Of a stretch of 64,000 bases of DNA, positions 11,461 to 22,860 are shown piece by piece. The notes under the pieces were generated by a model. That model was not told where the DNA came from, searched no databases, and worked only from the letters and a program-made list of their open reading frames with translations. Where the stretch lies: positions 25,869,578 to 25,933,577 of the forward strand of contig CM077822.1 of the NCBI GenBank assembly GCA_039720395.1, given 5' to 3'. A program made the translations under genes and the position numbers. Within the stretch, counting starts at the first letter, position 1, and every line of letters begins with the position of its first letter. This DNA is from Liquidambar formosana. Lineage: Eukaryota; Streptophyta; Magnoliopsida; Saxifragales; Altingiaceae.

Positions 11461-13553
11461 CCCCCTTATACTTCAGCAATAGGGGAGGCAATTTATGAAG
11501 TGGGGAGGCACATTAGAGGCTATGACAGCCATCCTTAGGGTAGTTTAACCTAAACTTTGAGTGAGAGAGTGAGAGAGAAAGCTTGAAGGAGGGCTGGAGT
11601 TGGGCTTGAAGGCTTGAAGGAAGGAATTCCCAACAGTGCATAAGAGGAGGAGGACTCTCTACAGCAGCCACCATAGGTATACCTCTCCCCCTTTCTCTCT
11701 TTCATTCAAACTAGGGTTTTGCATAGAATCACATGATTTCATGTTCAAGCTTATGTTTTTATCATGTGTTGATGTTTCTAATGCTTAGAATACATGATTA
11801 GAATAATGTTTATGGCTGGATTTGCATGATATAATGTTATTCCATGTGATTTTATGTGTAGTTGTGTTTTTAGGGTTTCTAGAGTTTGTTCTAGGGTTTT
11901 GCATTGAATAGCTATGATTTCATGCTAAAGCATATGTTTTGATCATGTCTTGCTACTTCTATGAGTTAGTATGCATGATTAGGATGATGTTTATGGACTG
12001 TTTAGCATGCTAGGGTATTGTTCCATGTGATTTACTACATAGTTGAGATTCTAGGATTTCTCTTGTGCTGAAATTGAGTTTATGCTTAGAATAGCATTAT
12101 TTCATGTGAAAGCCTACGTCTTTATCATGTGTAGATCGTTCTATTGGTTAATATGCATGGATTGAATGCTGTTTATATTCTGTTTTGCATGGTTTAGAGT
12201 GATTTCATGGGATTTTATGCACTAGTACGATTCTAGGGTTTCATTCATCCTTATTTTAGGAAAGTTGCATATAGCATGATAGCTTAGGGTTCTTCTTTAG
12301 TTTTTCTTCATAGTTGCTGCATATGTGTTCCATATTAGGTAACTATGATATTTTTAGCATTCATATAGTTGATTTTAGGGTTATTTGCATGTCATTGCAT
12401 ATAGGACTGAATTAGGGTTTAGTTAGCTTATGATTTATGTTGTTTGCATGACTTGTGGTTGATTTTAAGCTCTATTTCAATTCTGTCCAAATCTGTTTAA
12501 TGGCTTTAATGATGAGTTGTGAGCATGTGTTAGCCTATGTTTAAGCATGATAATTGCTTAGTGAGAAACTAGGTTTATTTGTTGGTATTTTTGGTATATT
12601 TTGCATGCAAATTGCAGGTGCTTTGACAGGTATAACAGGTGCAACTACCCCACCAATGTGGGGTGGTTATTTTGGCTATTGCAAGATGAAATCTTGCAAA
12701 TAAGATAATTACCTTATGCAATAGGGTGGTTATTTTGACAGGTTGCTTTTGCTTAAAGGTAAGTAGGGTATGAGGGTGCCCCAATTCACTCTTCTTTCCT
12801 TTCCTTGAAACTTTCCCTTTCTCCCCCCTAGGGTTGTTTCCTAATAGGGGAATATGGTAACTTCTATAGTTTCCATTCATAAAAATACCTTTTAAATCAA
12901 AGTTTCCATCTTTATCAAATTCCGTATTTACTAAAGATCTTTTTAGAATCATTCATTTTTGGAAACTTACCATGTTTTACTTGAAAGGAAACTTAGGGCT
13001 TACCATAGGCCTCTATTAGGTTATAACCCTATTCCCTTTCGAACTACGTGGACTTTGATCCATGTATTTCCATACATGGTACATAGGCGCTCTTCGTGAG
13101 GTTCAAGTCCACCCTAGGATACTAAGTATCCTAGGTTTTCTCCCCCCTCTTTCTTTTTCTGTTTTTCTTTGATTTACTTGATTATATGGATGAATGAATG
13201 AATGATATGCATGCTGTCTTGTGATGATAATTGTTGATTTGTGTGTGATTAAGACTTTGATTTAGCCCAATTAAATTAAGAGACCGTTTAGGGCGATATG
13301 GGTGCCTATAGGCTTTGCCTAGAACCTTCCCATATCGTAACTCAGCCTCCGAATCCCCGATTTCTTTGGTTTCCAAAAGATCATTTGCCTTACTATTTTT
13401 AAATATGGAGTCAATCTTTCGTTTTCCTAAAACAAAACTATTTTTTAGGGTTTTCCTTGTTTCCTTTAAAAAATAAGGTGGCGACTCCTTTTTCTTTTTT
13501 CAAACCTATTTTCTGTTAAATCCTTGTGGGCCCACTTTTTGGGGTCCACAGCT

Positions 13554-13571
13554 TGGCGACTCCACTGGGGA
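13554..13571 (+). other. Primer-binding site of element A (tRNA-Arg type)
   Basis: TGGCGACTCCACTGGGGA starts three bases after the LTR. This form is familiar from Ogre/Tat elements, where it pairs with the 3' end of an arginine tRNA. The same site, inverted, stands at 32926-32943 beside the 5' LTR of element B. Confidence 0.85.
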
Positions 13572-14284
13572 TTTGTGGGCTAGACTCTATATAATTTGAT
13601 TGGGCTAAGTTAATTTCTTTTGTTTAATTAAAATCAATCACATTGCATCCGCTTGATTGTGTGCTTTCATTTATTGCATTGTGTGCGCAAACTCTTGCAT
13701 GTTAGGATCGATGTCCCTTGCCACTGACGGGCCTAGCCTCAACCTTGGTTTTCCTGATTCCATGTGTTGGGGCGAAAGCTCTCAACCTCTCTTGCCAAGT
13801 ACCCTTGGGTATATTAAATGAGTTAATCATGTACTGCTGGACCCACGCGGCGTTCCTGATGCCACATGTGGTTAGGTATAAAGATTGCTCAAGCAAGTGA
13901 AGGACCCCAGCCTACCCTTATCATTAGTCCATATAGACAGACTTGTAGGGCACTATGGTTTCACCCTTATGCACCCACATTGTTTGTAATGATATCATGA
14001 CCGTGTTTGTGATGTGCTTAATGGACAATTAATAGAGGACCTTTGCACCCTATATCCTTAATACGTACCTTTCGCCCATGACCCTTGCAAAGGTGATTGA
14101 ATTGAAAGGGACTAATTGAGTATATATGGCGTGAAGTCATTGAGACAAATATGGAAGCCTAGGACATACCCTTAGGATGAGAGACTGATTGTTCCCTTTC
14201 ATAGAGGAGTGAGAGGACGTACTGGCTTGGATCTGCGACCAGCAAGGGCGCTTAGTGAAGATTGATTCTACCAACCAGTCAGAT
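13572..14284 (+). other. Untranslated leader of element A
   Basis: No coding region. It is nearly the same sequence, in reverse, as 32200-32925 of element B, showing that A and B share a leader. Two overlapping open stretches of about 60 codons around 13700-13900 lie on opposite strands and have no domain. Confidence 0.7.
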
Positions 14285-14677
14285 ATGGCCGACGAAGCAA
14301 CTAGTGAAGGGGGTTTTGATGTTGAGACTTGTTTGAAGGCTGTTGTGACCAAGCTCGATTACACCACTGATGTATTCGAGAGAGCATTGAAAATGGCCCA
14401 AGATATCCAATATAAGATGTTGGAACCCAAACAGAATAATGGCCGTACCCCGGGGGATAACACTGAAAATGGGACCCAGTCTGGAGAAGGCACTCAGACC
14501 AATGAGGGAGGGAGTACTAAGCCCAAGGGGAATGAATCACCAGAAATTTTTAACCTAGAAGGGGGAAGTAAGGGGAAGACCTCTGATACAGACTCTGTGT
14601 TGGCTAGCAAGGTAGAAGCCTTGGAGAGAACTATAAAGGGAATCCGTAGGACAGATGACATGGTGGATGTACGTACC
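14285..14677 (+). pseudogene. gag: gag of element A, N-terminal part
   Basis: First ATG of the open frame is at 14285 (MADEATSEGG); the frame itself is open from 14255. It encodes a hydrophilic N-terminal region (about 131 codons) with a GTQTNEGGSTKPKGN low-complexity stretch and a likely helical VLASKVEALERTIKG segment, usual ahead of the capsid-like core in Tat gag. The frame is cut at 14677 by a solo LTR with GTACC duplications; the reading frame resumes in phase at 17466. Gag would form the virus-like particle that packages element RNA. Confidence 0.8.
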
Positions 14678-17460
14678 TGTGAACCCTGGAAATTGGGCCC
14701 ACGAGGGATTGAAAAGAAAGTGGGTTTGAAAAAGAAAAAGGAAAGGAGTCGCCACCTTATTTTTTAAAGGAAACAAGGAAAACCCTAAAAATCAGGTTGT
14801 TTTAGGAAAACAATTTGAATGATTCCATAAAAAAAGGAAAGGCAAAAACCAATCTTTTGAAAACCAAAGAAATCGGGGATTCGGAGGCTAAGTTATGACA
14901 TGGGAAGGTTCTAGGCAAAGCCTATAGGCACCCATGTCACCCTTTCGGTCTCTCAGTTCATTTGGGCTAAATTAAAGTCTTTCTATACAAAAATCAGCAA
15001 GTATATCATCACAAGAATTGCATGCATATCATATATTTCATTCATCCATCCATGCATAATAAGCAAATAAAAACAGAAAATAAAGAAAAAGAAAACAAAA
15101 CAAAAATAAACCTAGGATGCTTGGATCCTAGAACGGACTTGAGCCTCACGAAGAACGCCTACGTACCATGCAACGAAATACATGGATCAAAGTCCACGTA
15201 GTTCGATTAGAACTAAGATTAAATCCTAATACAAACCTATGGTTAAAACCCTAGGTTTCCTTATTTGATCAAAAGAGTTGAATATGATAGAAAGTTTGAT
15301 TTTAGGAAAGAAATCCACAAAATGGAAACTTTAATAAAAACCAGAATTTTGTTGGTTAAGGAAACCTCTAATTAAACCATAGGATCATATTAAAAATTAA
15401 CCCTAAATAGGGAGAAGAGAATGAGTTAAGAAGAAAGGTGAATTGGGGCACCTTCACACCCACTTACCTGAGCGCAATTAGCTCCAAGCATTTAGCCATT
15501 TCAGACATAAGCAGCCCTATTTGCCATGGGACAAATACCACACCTATTTGCACCCTTACAAGTGCTCAAAACCATGCAAAAACACTAACATGCAAATCTG
15601 GACAGAATAGTATTATGACCTAAAATCATCCACTAAGCATGCCAATAGCAAAAACAGCAAACAATAATAAGTCCTAACATATTCCTAGAACCATATCATG
15701 CATAAAAACCCTAAAACATACTAACATGCATGCAAAACTATCATGTTTACTCCATATGAAAAACATATACAGCAAACACGAAGAAAAACCAAATAAAAAA
15801 GTCTACTTTATCATGCTATATGAAAACAAACACGAAACAATGACTCTAAAACCCTAAACTCACAAATATGCTTAAAAACATACAAAACATACTTTAATCA
15901 TGCTAAAACCAAACTAAACAGAAATTAAATCATGCATATTAACTAACTAAAGCAATATAACATGATGAAAATCCTAACTCTAACATGCAATGACACTAAT
16001 CCTAGCACAAGGACAAACAGGAGCACAAGAATCACAACTATGCATTAAAAACCTAAAGGACAGCCCTAAAGCATGCTAATCAGTAGATAAAAAATAGATA
16101 TTCCATGTATATTAACTAGCTAGAGTGTTAATACATGATAAAAAAGTTACCTTTAACATGCAATAGGCCTAACCCATATGAAAACCTAGTTTAAGCTTGA
16201 ATAGAGAAGGAGAATACCTTAGGAAGGGCCTTCCTTGCTGCTGTATGCAATTGTTCGTGGCTCCTCAGGTCTTTAGAGTGAATCAAACCAACACGAATCC
16301 TCCTCTTTGTCAAAGTGGTATCACAGCAAAGAGATCAAAACTCACTCAACTTTGAAAAGAAATAGAAAACAAAAAGAGAACAAGAGAAAAGAAAAAGTGA
16401 TTCTCGTCACTTTGCAGCAGCAGCAACTTCAATCGCGTTTTTGGGTATGAAAACGTTGGATTTGGACAAAGCTTGTGAAACACAAAGTTGTAGAGAATTG
16501 AATTATCTTTCTAACAAGACCAATTTCATCAAATTCTGACTTTGGATGAAAAAGTTATGATTAAAATACGACTGCTGGTTTTCAGAAAATCTGCTGCTGA
16601 ATTATGACGAATTTCACTCCCTCCAAACCCTCTTCTCCTCTCCCTTGTTTAAAGACATTAAGAGAGTATTTATAGCTGAAATCTGGAGTTTCCCTTTCCT
16701 TCCTGGACTAGGTTTCCTTGGAGAATAATCAAAAGGTATTTTATAATGATAAAAGACTTCTAATCTGAATAGGAAAAGGAAATTGTCTTTTATAAAAATT
16801 GGGAGACTGACCGCTAACACGCATGCACATGTATCGTATGTGCGTACACACACTCATCACATACGTACACGTGTTAGTGTCATGATAAAAATGGCTAATT
16901 TAATAAAATAATTTTCTTTTCATTTTAACCAAAAATCTCATGCTGTGATTCGCACTAATTCTTCAAGGATAATCCGTAAATAACCACACTAAACTCATCA
17001 TCAGGCCATATCAAAATTGAACTTCATGAAACACTTTTGAGGGTAAAATGATGACTAATGAAAGTCAATTTGAAAAGATTTGGTTGGTAATTGTGAGTCA
17101 ATTAGAGCTAACCCAAGGAAGGGACCAACTTGAACCACATCGAGCCATTTTAATCCCGAGCCATTGACTTACCAAATTGAACCTAGAAATACCTCATATG
17201 CATCCATATGAACTCCAATTGACAATTTGGAGATCATTCCAAGGTCAAATGAAAAGTTTGGGACTTAAAAGACGACTATGCCCCTCAAGTCACAAAAGCT
17301 CTTATTATCCCTCAAGATCAACTCCAATTTGAACCAAAATTCATATCCATTGTCCTTGTGACTCTAGAAAACTAATGCAAGTGACTAGACTCAAAAACAA
17401 AACAAAAACATGCATGAAATGATGAGCCCTAGTAAGGTGGTGCAAAAATGGGGTGTGACA
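14678..17460 (-). repeat. Solo LTR in gag of element A (TSD GTACC)
   Basis: A 2783-bp LTR of a related family, inverted relative to A: it reads TGTGAACC...GGTGTGACA on the plus strand. GTACC precedes it (14673-14677) and follows it (17461-17465) exactly. No internal sequence or second LTR is present, so it is the product of LTR-LTR recombination. The inverted TATA box is at 16667-16674. In place of the GC palindrome of A it carries a different dyad at 16814-16877. Confidence 0.92.
16814..16877. promoter_or_regulatory. Alternative dyad upstream of the TATA box in the gag solo LTR
   Basis: Imperfect inverted repeat opening CTAACACG and closing CGTGTTAG, with inner GCACATG/CATACG-type alternating purine-pyrimidine words. 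It sits about 140 bp upstream of the inverted TATA box, the place held by the GC-rich palindrome in the LTRs of A and B, but shares no sequence with it. Confidence 0.55.
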
Positions 17461-17465
17461 GTACC

Positions 17466-19072
17466 CTATCATTGTTTCCTCAAGCTCGTATCCCATTACA
17501 ATTCAAGATGCCAGAATTAGAAAAGTTTGATGGAACGGGTTGCCCTAAGACCCATTCGAAGATGTATGTACGAGCTATGCACCCTCGAGGAGCGACAGAT
17601 GAACTCTTAGCCCAAATGTTCCATGAAACCCTAGCCACTTCTGCCTTAAAGTGGTTCCTAGCTTTGGATGAGAATAGAACCCGGACTTGGGAGGACATAT
17701 GTAATGAGTTTTCGGAGCACTATAAGTACAATATTGAGGTGGATGTCACACGAAGGGACCTAGAGACCACGAAACAAGGGGCTAATGAGACTTTTTCCGC
17801 TTTCATTACAAGGTGGAGGCAAAAGGCCTCGAAAATGGCAGATAGACCGAATAAGGAAGACTAGATTCAGTTGGTGGTTAAGAACCTATTGCCGGTGTAT
17901 CACAAGCACCTCTTTGCTCACTACTTCCCTAATTTCAAGGCTTTTATCGGAGCAGGTATACAAGTTGAGGATGCTATTGCCGATGGGTCAATCAAGACAG
18001 AAGAAGTCCAAAGGAGCCGCAGACCGAACTTTGCTGGGAAAAACAATGCTGAGGTCAATGCCATAGCCCAACCCTCTCAACCCATCTCCCTGAATGACAC
18101 CAACCCACCTCGCCAATTCACTGAGTTGCACATGCCACTTGAGAAAGTACTTGAAAAGCTAAAGAGCCGAGGCCTGTTGAAACCTCTCGACCCAAGACTA
18201 CCACCAAACCCATTGCCCAAGAACTACAATGAGAATGAATACTGCAAATTCCACCAAGCCAAAGGCCACTCAACCAACCGTTGCTATCGCCTTAGGCATG
18301 AGATCCAAGACTTACTTGACAAACAAATCATCTCACCACTAACTCCACCAAATCGCCCAAATGTCACCCAAAATCCACTTCCCTCTCATAATTCATCTAA
18401 CTCCATAAATGCCATTGAAGCCGACCCATCTCGACCTTGCCTACCCATAAGACAATATACCCTGTTACCCATGTCCTTGACCCAAGCCTTTCACCAATGC
18501 TGTAACAAAGGCCTTATCATACCTCACCCTCCAAAGCCAAGACCCCAAACACCCCATCAATATTGCCAATACCATGGTATACCCGGCCATGACACTGAGG
18601 ACTGTGCTATGTTGAGAAAGGTCGTCCAAGACCTCATTGATCAAAAGACCCTACAGTTGCCAAAGAAGTCTATCCAACAGCAGTTGAGAGAAAGGTATGA
18701 AACAGGAGACCCTCAAGTGGGGCTATTGGGAGAACCTTCGGGGAAATTTGATTACTATGTGCTTTATCTTGATCCATTGCCGAGTGAGCCCATAATTCCT
18801 ACGGGTTGGGATGATATACCTGAAGAAGTACAGATGGAGGACATTGATATGATTGAATGGGATGACCTAATGGGTAACACAAATGAGATTGATGACATAT
18901 GGGCTAGTGATGAAGAAGTAGACCACATGACAAGAGGGGGCCACCATTTCAAGCCTCCGCACTTGGAATCTGATAATCCACTGGGTGAGTTAGATAAGCG
19001 CCTTGATGTGCAAAAAGAAGAGGATGAAGTACTCAGACAATTGAAGAAGACCAATGCCAATATCACCATATG
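17466..19072 (+). pseudogene. gag: gag of element A, core and zinc-knuckle part
   Basis: Continues gag after the solo LTR. The capsid-like retrotransposon gag core begins at MPELEKFDGT (about 17510) and includes DVTRRDLETTKQ. Further on, two CHHC knuckles (C-x2-H-x4-H-x4-C) lie near 18240 (EYCKFHQAKGHSTNRC) and 18567 (QYCQYHGIPGHDTEDC); they probably bind nucleic acid. The C-terminal part is acidic. A TAG at 17862-17864 interrupts the frame, probably from CAG, and a TGA at 19071-19073 stands where the frame would run toward protease. Not translatable as one protein. Confidence 0.85.
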
Positions 19073-19147
19073 AGGCTTGCTTATGGCCTCTCATAAACAT
19101 AGACAAACATTGCTGAAGTTGTTAAATCAGATACAGGTTCAGTTGAT

Positions 19148-20647
19148 TTGTCTCCCGAGGGACTGGTGAATCTAGTTAACCCTGCTCCGAAGAATTCCAC
19201 TATAGTGTTCACAGAGGCTGACTTACCTAAAAATGGGCCAAGCCACTCCCAAGCCTTGCATATAACTGTTGATACCATGGGGAAGAGGGTTCCCACGGTC
19301 TTGATTGATAATGGTTCCGCGCTGAATGTGTGTCTCTTGAGAACTGCAACTGTTTTGGGCTTGGGGCCCACTGATTTCACCCCATCTGGGCAGACAGTGA
19401 GGGCGTATGATAATACCCATAGAGAAGTAATTGGGGTGATCACTTTACCTTTAATCATGGGACCCACAGAGTTCAGAGTGGAATTTCAAGTTTTGGATGT
19501 GCCGTCATGTTTTAATCTAGTATTGGGAAGGCCTTGGATTCATCCTGCTGGGGCTGTACCATCATCATTGCACCAAAAGGTAAAGTTCCCTCATGAGGGA
19601 GCCATTGTCACGCTTCAAGGGGACTATGATTTGAAAATGGCGGGAGTACCCGTATGTGAAATAAAACCAGAATCAGTTGAGATACCCTTGTCTAGGTTTG
19701 AGTATGTGCAGTGTATAGAAAAGGAGTTGGAAAAGGAAGAACTGATACCCCTTGACTATTGTCCCCATGGTAATTTACATGTTGGTGAGATAATACGGAA
19801 AATGAATTTCTTCTCGGGTATGGGCCTAGGGCATCGCCAACAAGGAATTCCCCATTCTATTCAAAGCCGGGTTGTTTCCTATACTTTTGGGTTAGGATAT
19901 GAGCCCACTAAGAATGACTATGCAGAAATGACAAGGAGGAATAAGGAGAAGGGAAAGGCCAGAGCAGAAGGAAGGGTGCCAGACTTTAAGATTTCACCAT
20001 ATAGGCCGACTCTGAATGGCTATTTTATCAAGGAGGGAGATGACTTCCTGTACTGTGGGTTCCCAGAGCCTATGTTCAATCCAACAACCAAGATCAGAAT
20101 TCCGGGGTTCGAGATTTTCTTCATTGAGTGGTATCCAATCACCGCTGAAATGGTGGATGATGAAGCCATCAATGACAGTTATTGGGAGAAGAAAGAAGAA
20201 GATTGGGTGGAGCACATGGATTCTGAAACCATGGTCACTTTGTTCCAAGACATGGTCCTTACTATGGGGTTTGAATGTGTACAAGAGTTCAAAAAGGAAG
20301 AGCCATCACACTATTGCACTTTTTACCCAAGTTCCGATCCAGCATTGGCAGATAAAGATTTTTGTGATAAGTACTTTACAGATGGGCCGAATCCTCAGAG
20401 CTTGACAAGTTGGTACAATTCTATGGGAAAGAAGAAAGAAGACTGGGTAGAGCATGTGGATACCGATGCTATGGTCACCATGTTCCAAGATATAGTTCTT
20501 ACTTTAGGGGAGTTAGCAGTAGAAGATTGCCAAGATTCGTCAATTCACCATGCAACCATGCCACTTCATAATTGGTACCTAGAAGATGGAGCCATTGCAG
20601 AGATCCTTGAAGAGGAAGATCATAACCTGCCTGATAGTAGCTTGTAG
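19148..20647 (+). pseudogene. pro: Protease with G-patch of element A
   Basis: A frame of 500 codons, shifted from gag by a small indel near 19137, so its start is set by the break and not by an ATG. The retropepsin-like active site is VLIDNGSALNV at about 19303; the flap/dimer region reads LVLGRPWIHPAGAV near 19521. A G-patch (FFSGMGLGHRQQGI) follows at about 19807, a domain commonly fused behind the protease in Tat-type elements and thought to bind RNA. The acidic C-terminus contains a repeated unit, WVEHMDSETMV at about 20206 and WVEHVDTDAMV at about 20446. Role: cutting Gag and Pol in the particle. Confidence 0.85.
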
Positions 20648-20822
20648 GTTCCTTAGTTAGAGTCTTTCCTGCTTTCAATAAAGTGTGTCCGCCTATCCCA
20701 TTTGCTGGAGTTAGGAGTCGTTTCATAGTTGTGGCACCAAATTTTGTTTCCTTTTCAAGTTTGTGTCTTTTTGTTAGTTCCTTTAATGAAGTGTGCTTCT
20801 TTTATATATTGTTTGCTTGCAG
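20648..20822 (+). other. Probable Ogre-type intron between protease and RT
   Basis: The 175-nt gap holds stops in all frames, is T-rich, and ends TTGTTTGCTTGCAG at 20822, a good acceptor, just before the frame of RT opens. Ogre elements are known to splice out a short intron at exactly this place. A donor-like AG/GTTCCT is at 20647-20648, but it follows a stop codon, so the true donor is uncertain. Confidence 0.5.
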
Positions 20823-20841
20823 TGTTTCTTTTCTCTCTTCT

Positions 20842-22419
20842 ATGGATATTTATGGCATGGATATAGATCCTAGGAATGACGTCCCCCCGGAGCTCGTCGA
20901 GCGAAGGAAAAGGGGTGTCACTGAATCTAACATGGATGAATTGGAATCAATCAATTTAGGGACAAATGAATTGCCAAAGATAATTAAAATTGGGATAACC
21001 CTCTCATCATTTGAAAAAGAAAAGCTGATAACTCTCTTAAAGGCCAACATAACAGCCTTTGCATGGTCTTATGAAGATATGCCCGGCATAGATCCAGACA
21101 TTGTGCAGCATTTTATCCCCACCAATCCCCTTAAAAAGCCGGTAAAGCAAAAATTGAGAAGGTTAAAACCTGAATGGGCATTGAAGGTAAAGGAAGAAGT
21201 AACCAAGCAACTGGACGCAGGGTTCCTACAGGTTGTGGAGTATCCGGAATGGTTATCTAACATAGTGCCTGTGCCTAAAAAGGATGGAAAAGTAAAGATG
21301 TGTGTGGATTTTCGAGATCTTAATGCAGCAAGCCCTAAGGATGATTTTCCTTTGCCCCACATTGATGTGTTGGTAGACAGTACTATAGGACATGCACTTC
21401 TCTCTTTTATGGATGGGTTTTCTGGATACAATCAGATAAAGATGGCGCCGCAAGATATGGAGAAAACAGCTTTTATCACACAATGGGGAACGTATTGTTA
21501 CAAAGTGATGCCGTTCGGTTTGAGAAATGCCGGGGCTACCTATCAGAGAGCTGCTACAACATTGCTGCATGACATAATCCATAAGGAGGTGGAAGTGTAT
21601 GTGGATGACATAATCGTGAAGTCCGTGGACCGAGAAGGACACTTCATGGCACTAGAAAGGTTCCTAGAGCGAGCAAAGAAGCATAACTTGCGATTGAATC
21701 CTCAGAAATGCGCCTTTAGTGTCACTGCGGGCAAGTTATTAGGATTCATGATTACTCAGAGGGGAATCGAGGTTGATCCAGGGAAAATCAAGGCCATTGT
21801 AGAGATGGAGCCGCCTAGCACAGAAAAGCAGATTCGAGGGTTTTTGGGGAAAATTCAGTATATAAGCAGGTTCATCGCTAACTTAACTATGGTGTGTGAG
21901 ACGATTTTCAAGTTACTTAAGAAGGGTGTGCCGAAGGTATGGAATGAAGAATGTCAAGAGGCTTTCGAGACCATTAAAAGGTATTTGAGTAATCCACCAA
22001 TTCTAGTTCCTCCGCGACAAGGTGAGCCGTTATTGTTATACTTGACGGTCACTGAAACCGTGACGGGAGCTATGCTAGCTCAATACCTCGAGGGGTCGAA
22101 AAAGGAGGATGCCATTTATTACCTAAGCAAGAAGATGACAGACTATGAGGTGAAGTACAATGCCATAGAGAAGGCTTGTGTGGCTTTGGTATGGGCAACT
22201 CAGAAACTCCGTCACTACATGATGTCCTATGAGGTTTTCTTGATAAGTCGTATGGATCCACTGAAGTACCTGATAGAAAGGCCAGTTTTGTCCTACAGAA
22301 CTGCTCGTTGGTCGATTCTCCTTAATGAATTCGACATAAAGTATGTAACACAGAAGTCAGTGAAGGGAAGTATCATTGCAGATTATTTGGCTAGCTGCCC
22401 TGTGGCGTCATCAGAATAA
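20842..22419 (+). CDS. pol: Reverse transcriptase-RNase H of element A
   Basis: The frame is open from 20683; the first ATG that fits is 20842 (MDIYGMDIDP). RT motifs are VPVPKKDGKVKMCVDFRDLN near 21265, SFMDGFSGYNQIKMAPQD near 21406, MPFGLRNAGATYQR and the catalytic YVDDIIVKS at 21598-21624. The connection and first RNase H follow (GFLGKIQYISRFI, then YLTVTETVTGAMLAQ and YNAIEKACVALVWATQK). The first RNase H has lost the usual acidic residue at its first position, common where a second RNase H is present. TAA at 22417-22419 ends the frame although the sequence continues in phase. The piece copies element RNA into DNA in the particle. Confidence 0.9.
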   Translation: MDIYGMDIDPRNDVPPELVERRKRGVTESNMDELESINLGTNELPKIIKIGITLSSFEKEKLITLLKANITAFAWSYEDMPGIDPDIVQHFIPTNPLKKPVKQKLRRLKPEWALKVKEEVTKQLDAGFLQVVEYPEWLSNIVPVPKKDGKVKMCVDFRDLNAASPKDDFPLPHIDVLVDSTIGHALLSFMDGFSGYNQIKMAPQDMEKTAFITQWGTYCYKVMPFGLRNAGATYQRAATTLLHDIIHKEVEVYVDDIIVKSVDREGHFMALERFLERAKKHNLRLNPQKCAFSVTAGKLLGFMITQRGIEVDPGKIKAIVEMEPPSTEKQIRGFLGKIQYISRFIANLTMVCETIFKLLKKGVPKVWNEECQEAFETIKRYLSNPPILVPPRQGEPLLLYLTVTETVTGAMLAQYLEGSKKEDAIYYLSKKMTDYEVKYNAIEKACVALVWATQKLRHYMMSYEVFLISRMDPLKYLIERPVLSYRTARWSILLNEFDIKYVTQKSVKGSIIADYLASCPVASSE

Positions 22420-22473
22420 TTCAATGATCAATTCCCCAATGAGGATGTCCTGGAGATTGGAAAGAAGGTCTAG

Positions 22474-22860
22474 AAGGTATACTTCGATGGAGCTGCAAAT
22501 AAGAGGGGGTATGGGATAGGAGTCCTACTGGTCTCACCTGAAGAAGCATTCACACCCTTGGCGGTCAAGTTAGGGTTTGAAGCAACCAACAATATTGCCG
22601 AGTATGAAGCCTGCATCCTTGCGTTGGAAGCCGCGCTAGAATTGGGGATCAAAGAGTTGGAGGTTTTCGGAGATTCAGCACTGATTATCTGCCAGATAAA
22701 GGGAGAGTGGAAGACTCGTGATGAAAAGCTACTGCCATATCATGCTTACTTAGAAGCCTTGACTAAGGAGTTTGTGGAAATAGAGTTCAATTATTTGTCA
22801 AGAAATAAGAATCAGTTCGCTGATGCTTTGGCAACTCTAGCTTCTATGGTGGAAATCCCG
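22474..22860 (+). pseudogene. Second (archaeal-type) RNase H of element A
   Basis: In phase with RT but separated by TAA at 22417 and TAG at 22471. It starts VYFDGAANKRGYGIGVLL and carries the acidic residues expected of RNase HI: D in YFDGA, E in AEYEACILAL, D in VFGDSALI and D in NQFADALATLAS. A second RNase H here is the hallmark of the Tat lineage. It is thought to have taken over the role of the first. The domain itself is open; only the stops before it disable this copy. Confidence 0.85.

Larger units (their letters stand above)
10480..13550 (+). repeat. 5' LTR of element A
   Basis: A 3071-bp LTR with ends TGTCACAC...GGTCCACA. It matches 46573-49643 in length and along its whole course, with scattered substitutions (roughly 8 in the first 200 bp), so it is older than element B. 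A GC-rich palindrome lies at 11185-11265, a TATA box (TATAAATA) at 11453-11460, and a pyrimidine/GA leader with a donor-like CATAG/GTATAC at about 11670. A 125-codon minus-strand open stretch at 12575-12952 recurs only because the LTR recurs and is not called a gene. Confidence 0.92.

Noticed and set aside
12575..12952. 125-codon minus-strand open frame, repeated at 48656-49045
   Set aside because: It lies in both LTRs of A, antisense to the element, and is copied only because LTRs are copied. No domain; shorter or broken in the other LTRs.
19148..19467. Open frames on the opposite strand across gag and protease
   Set aside because: Shadows of the conserved plus-strand polyprotein without domains of their own.
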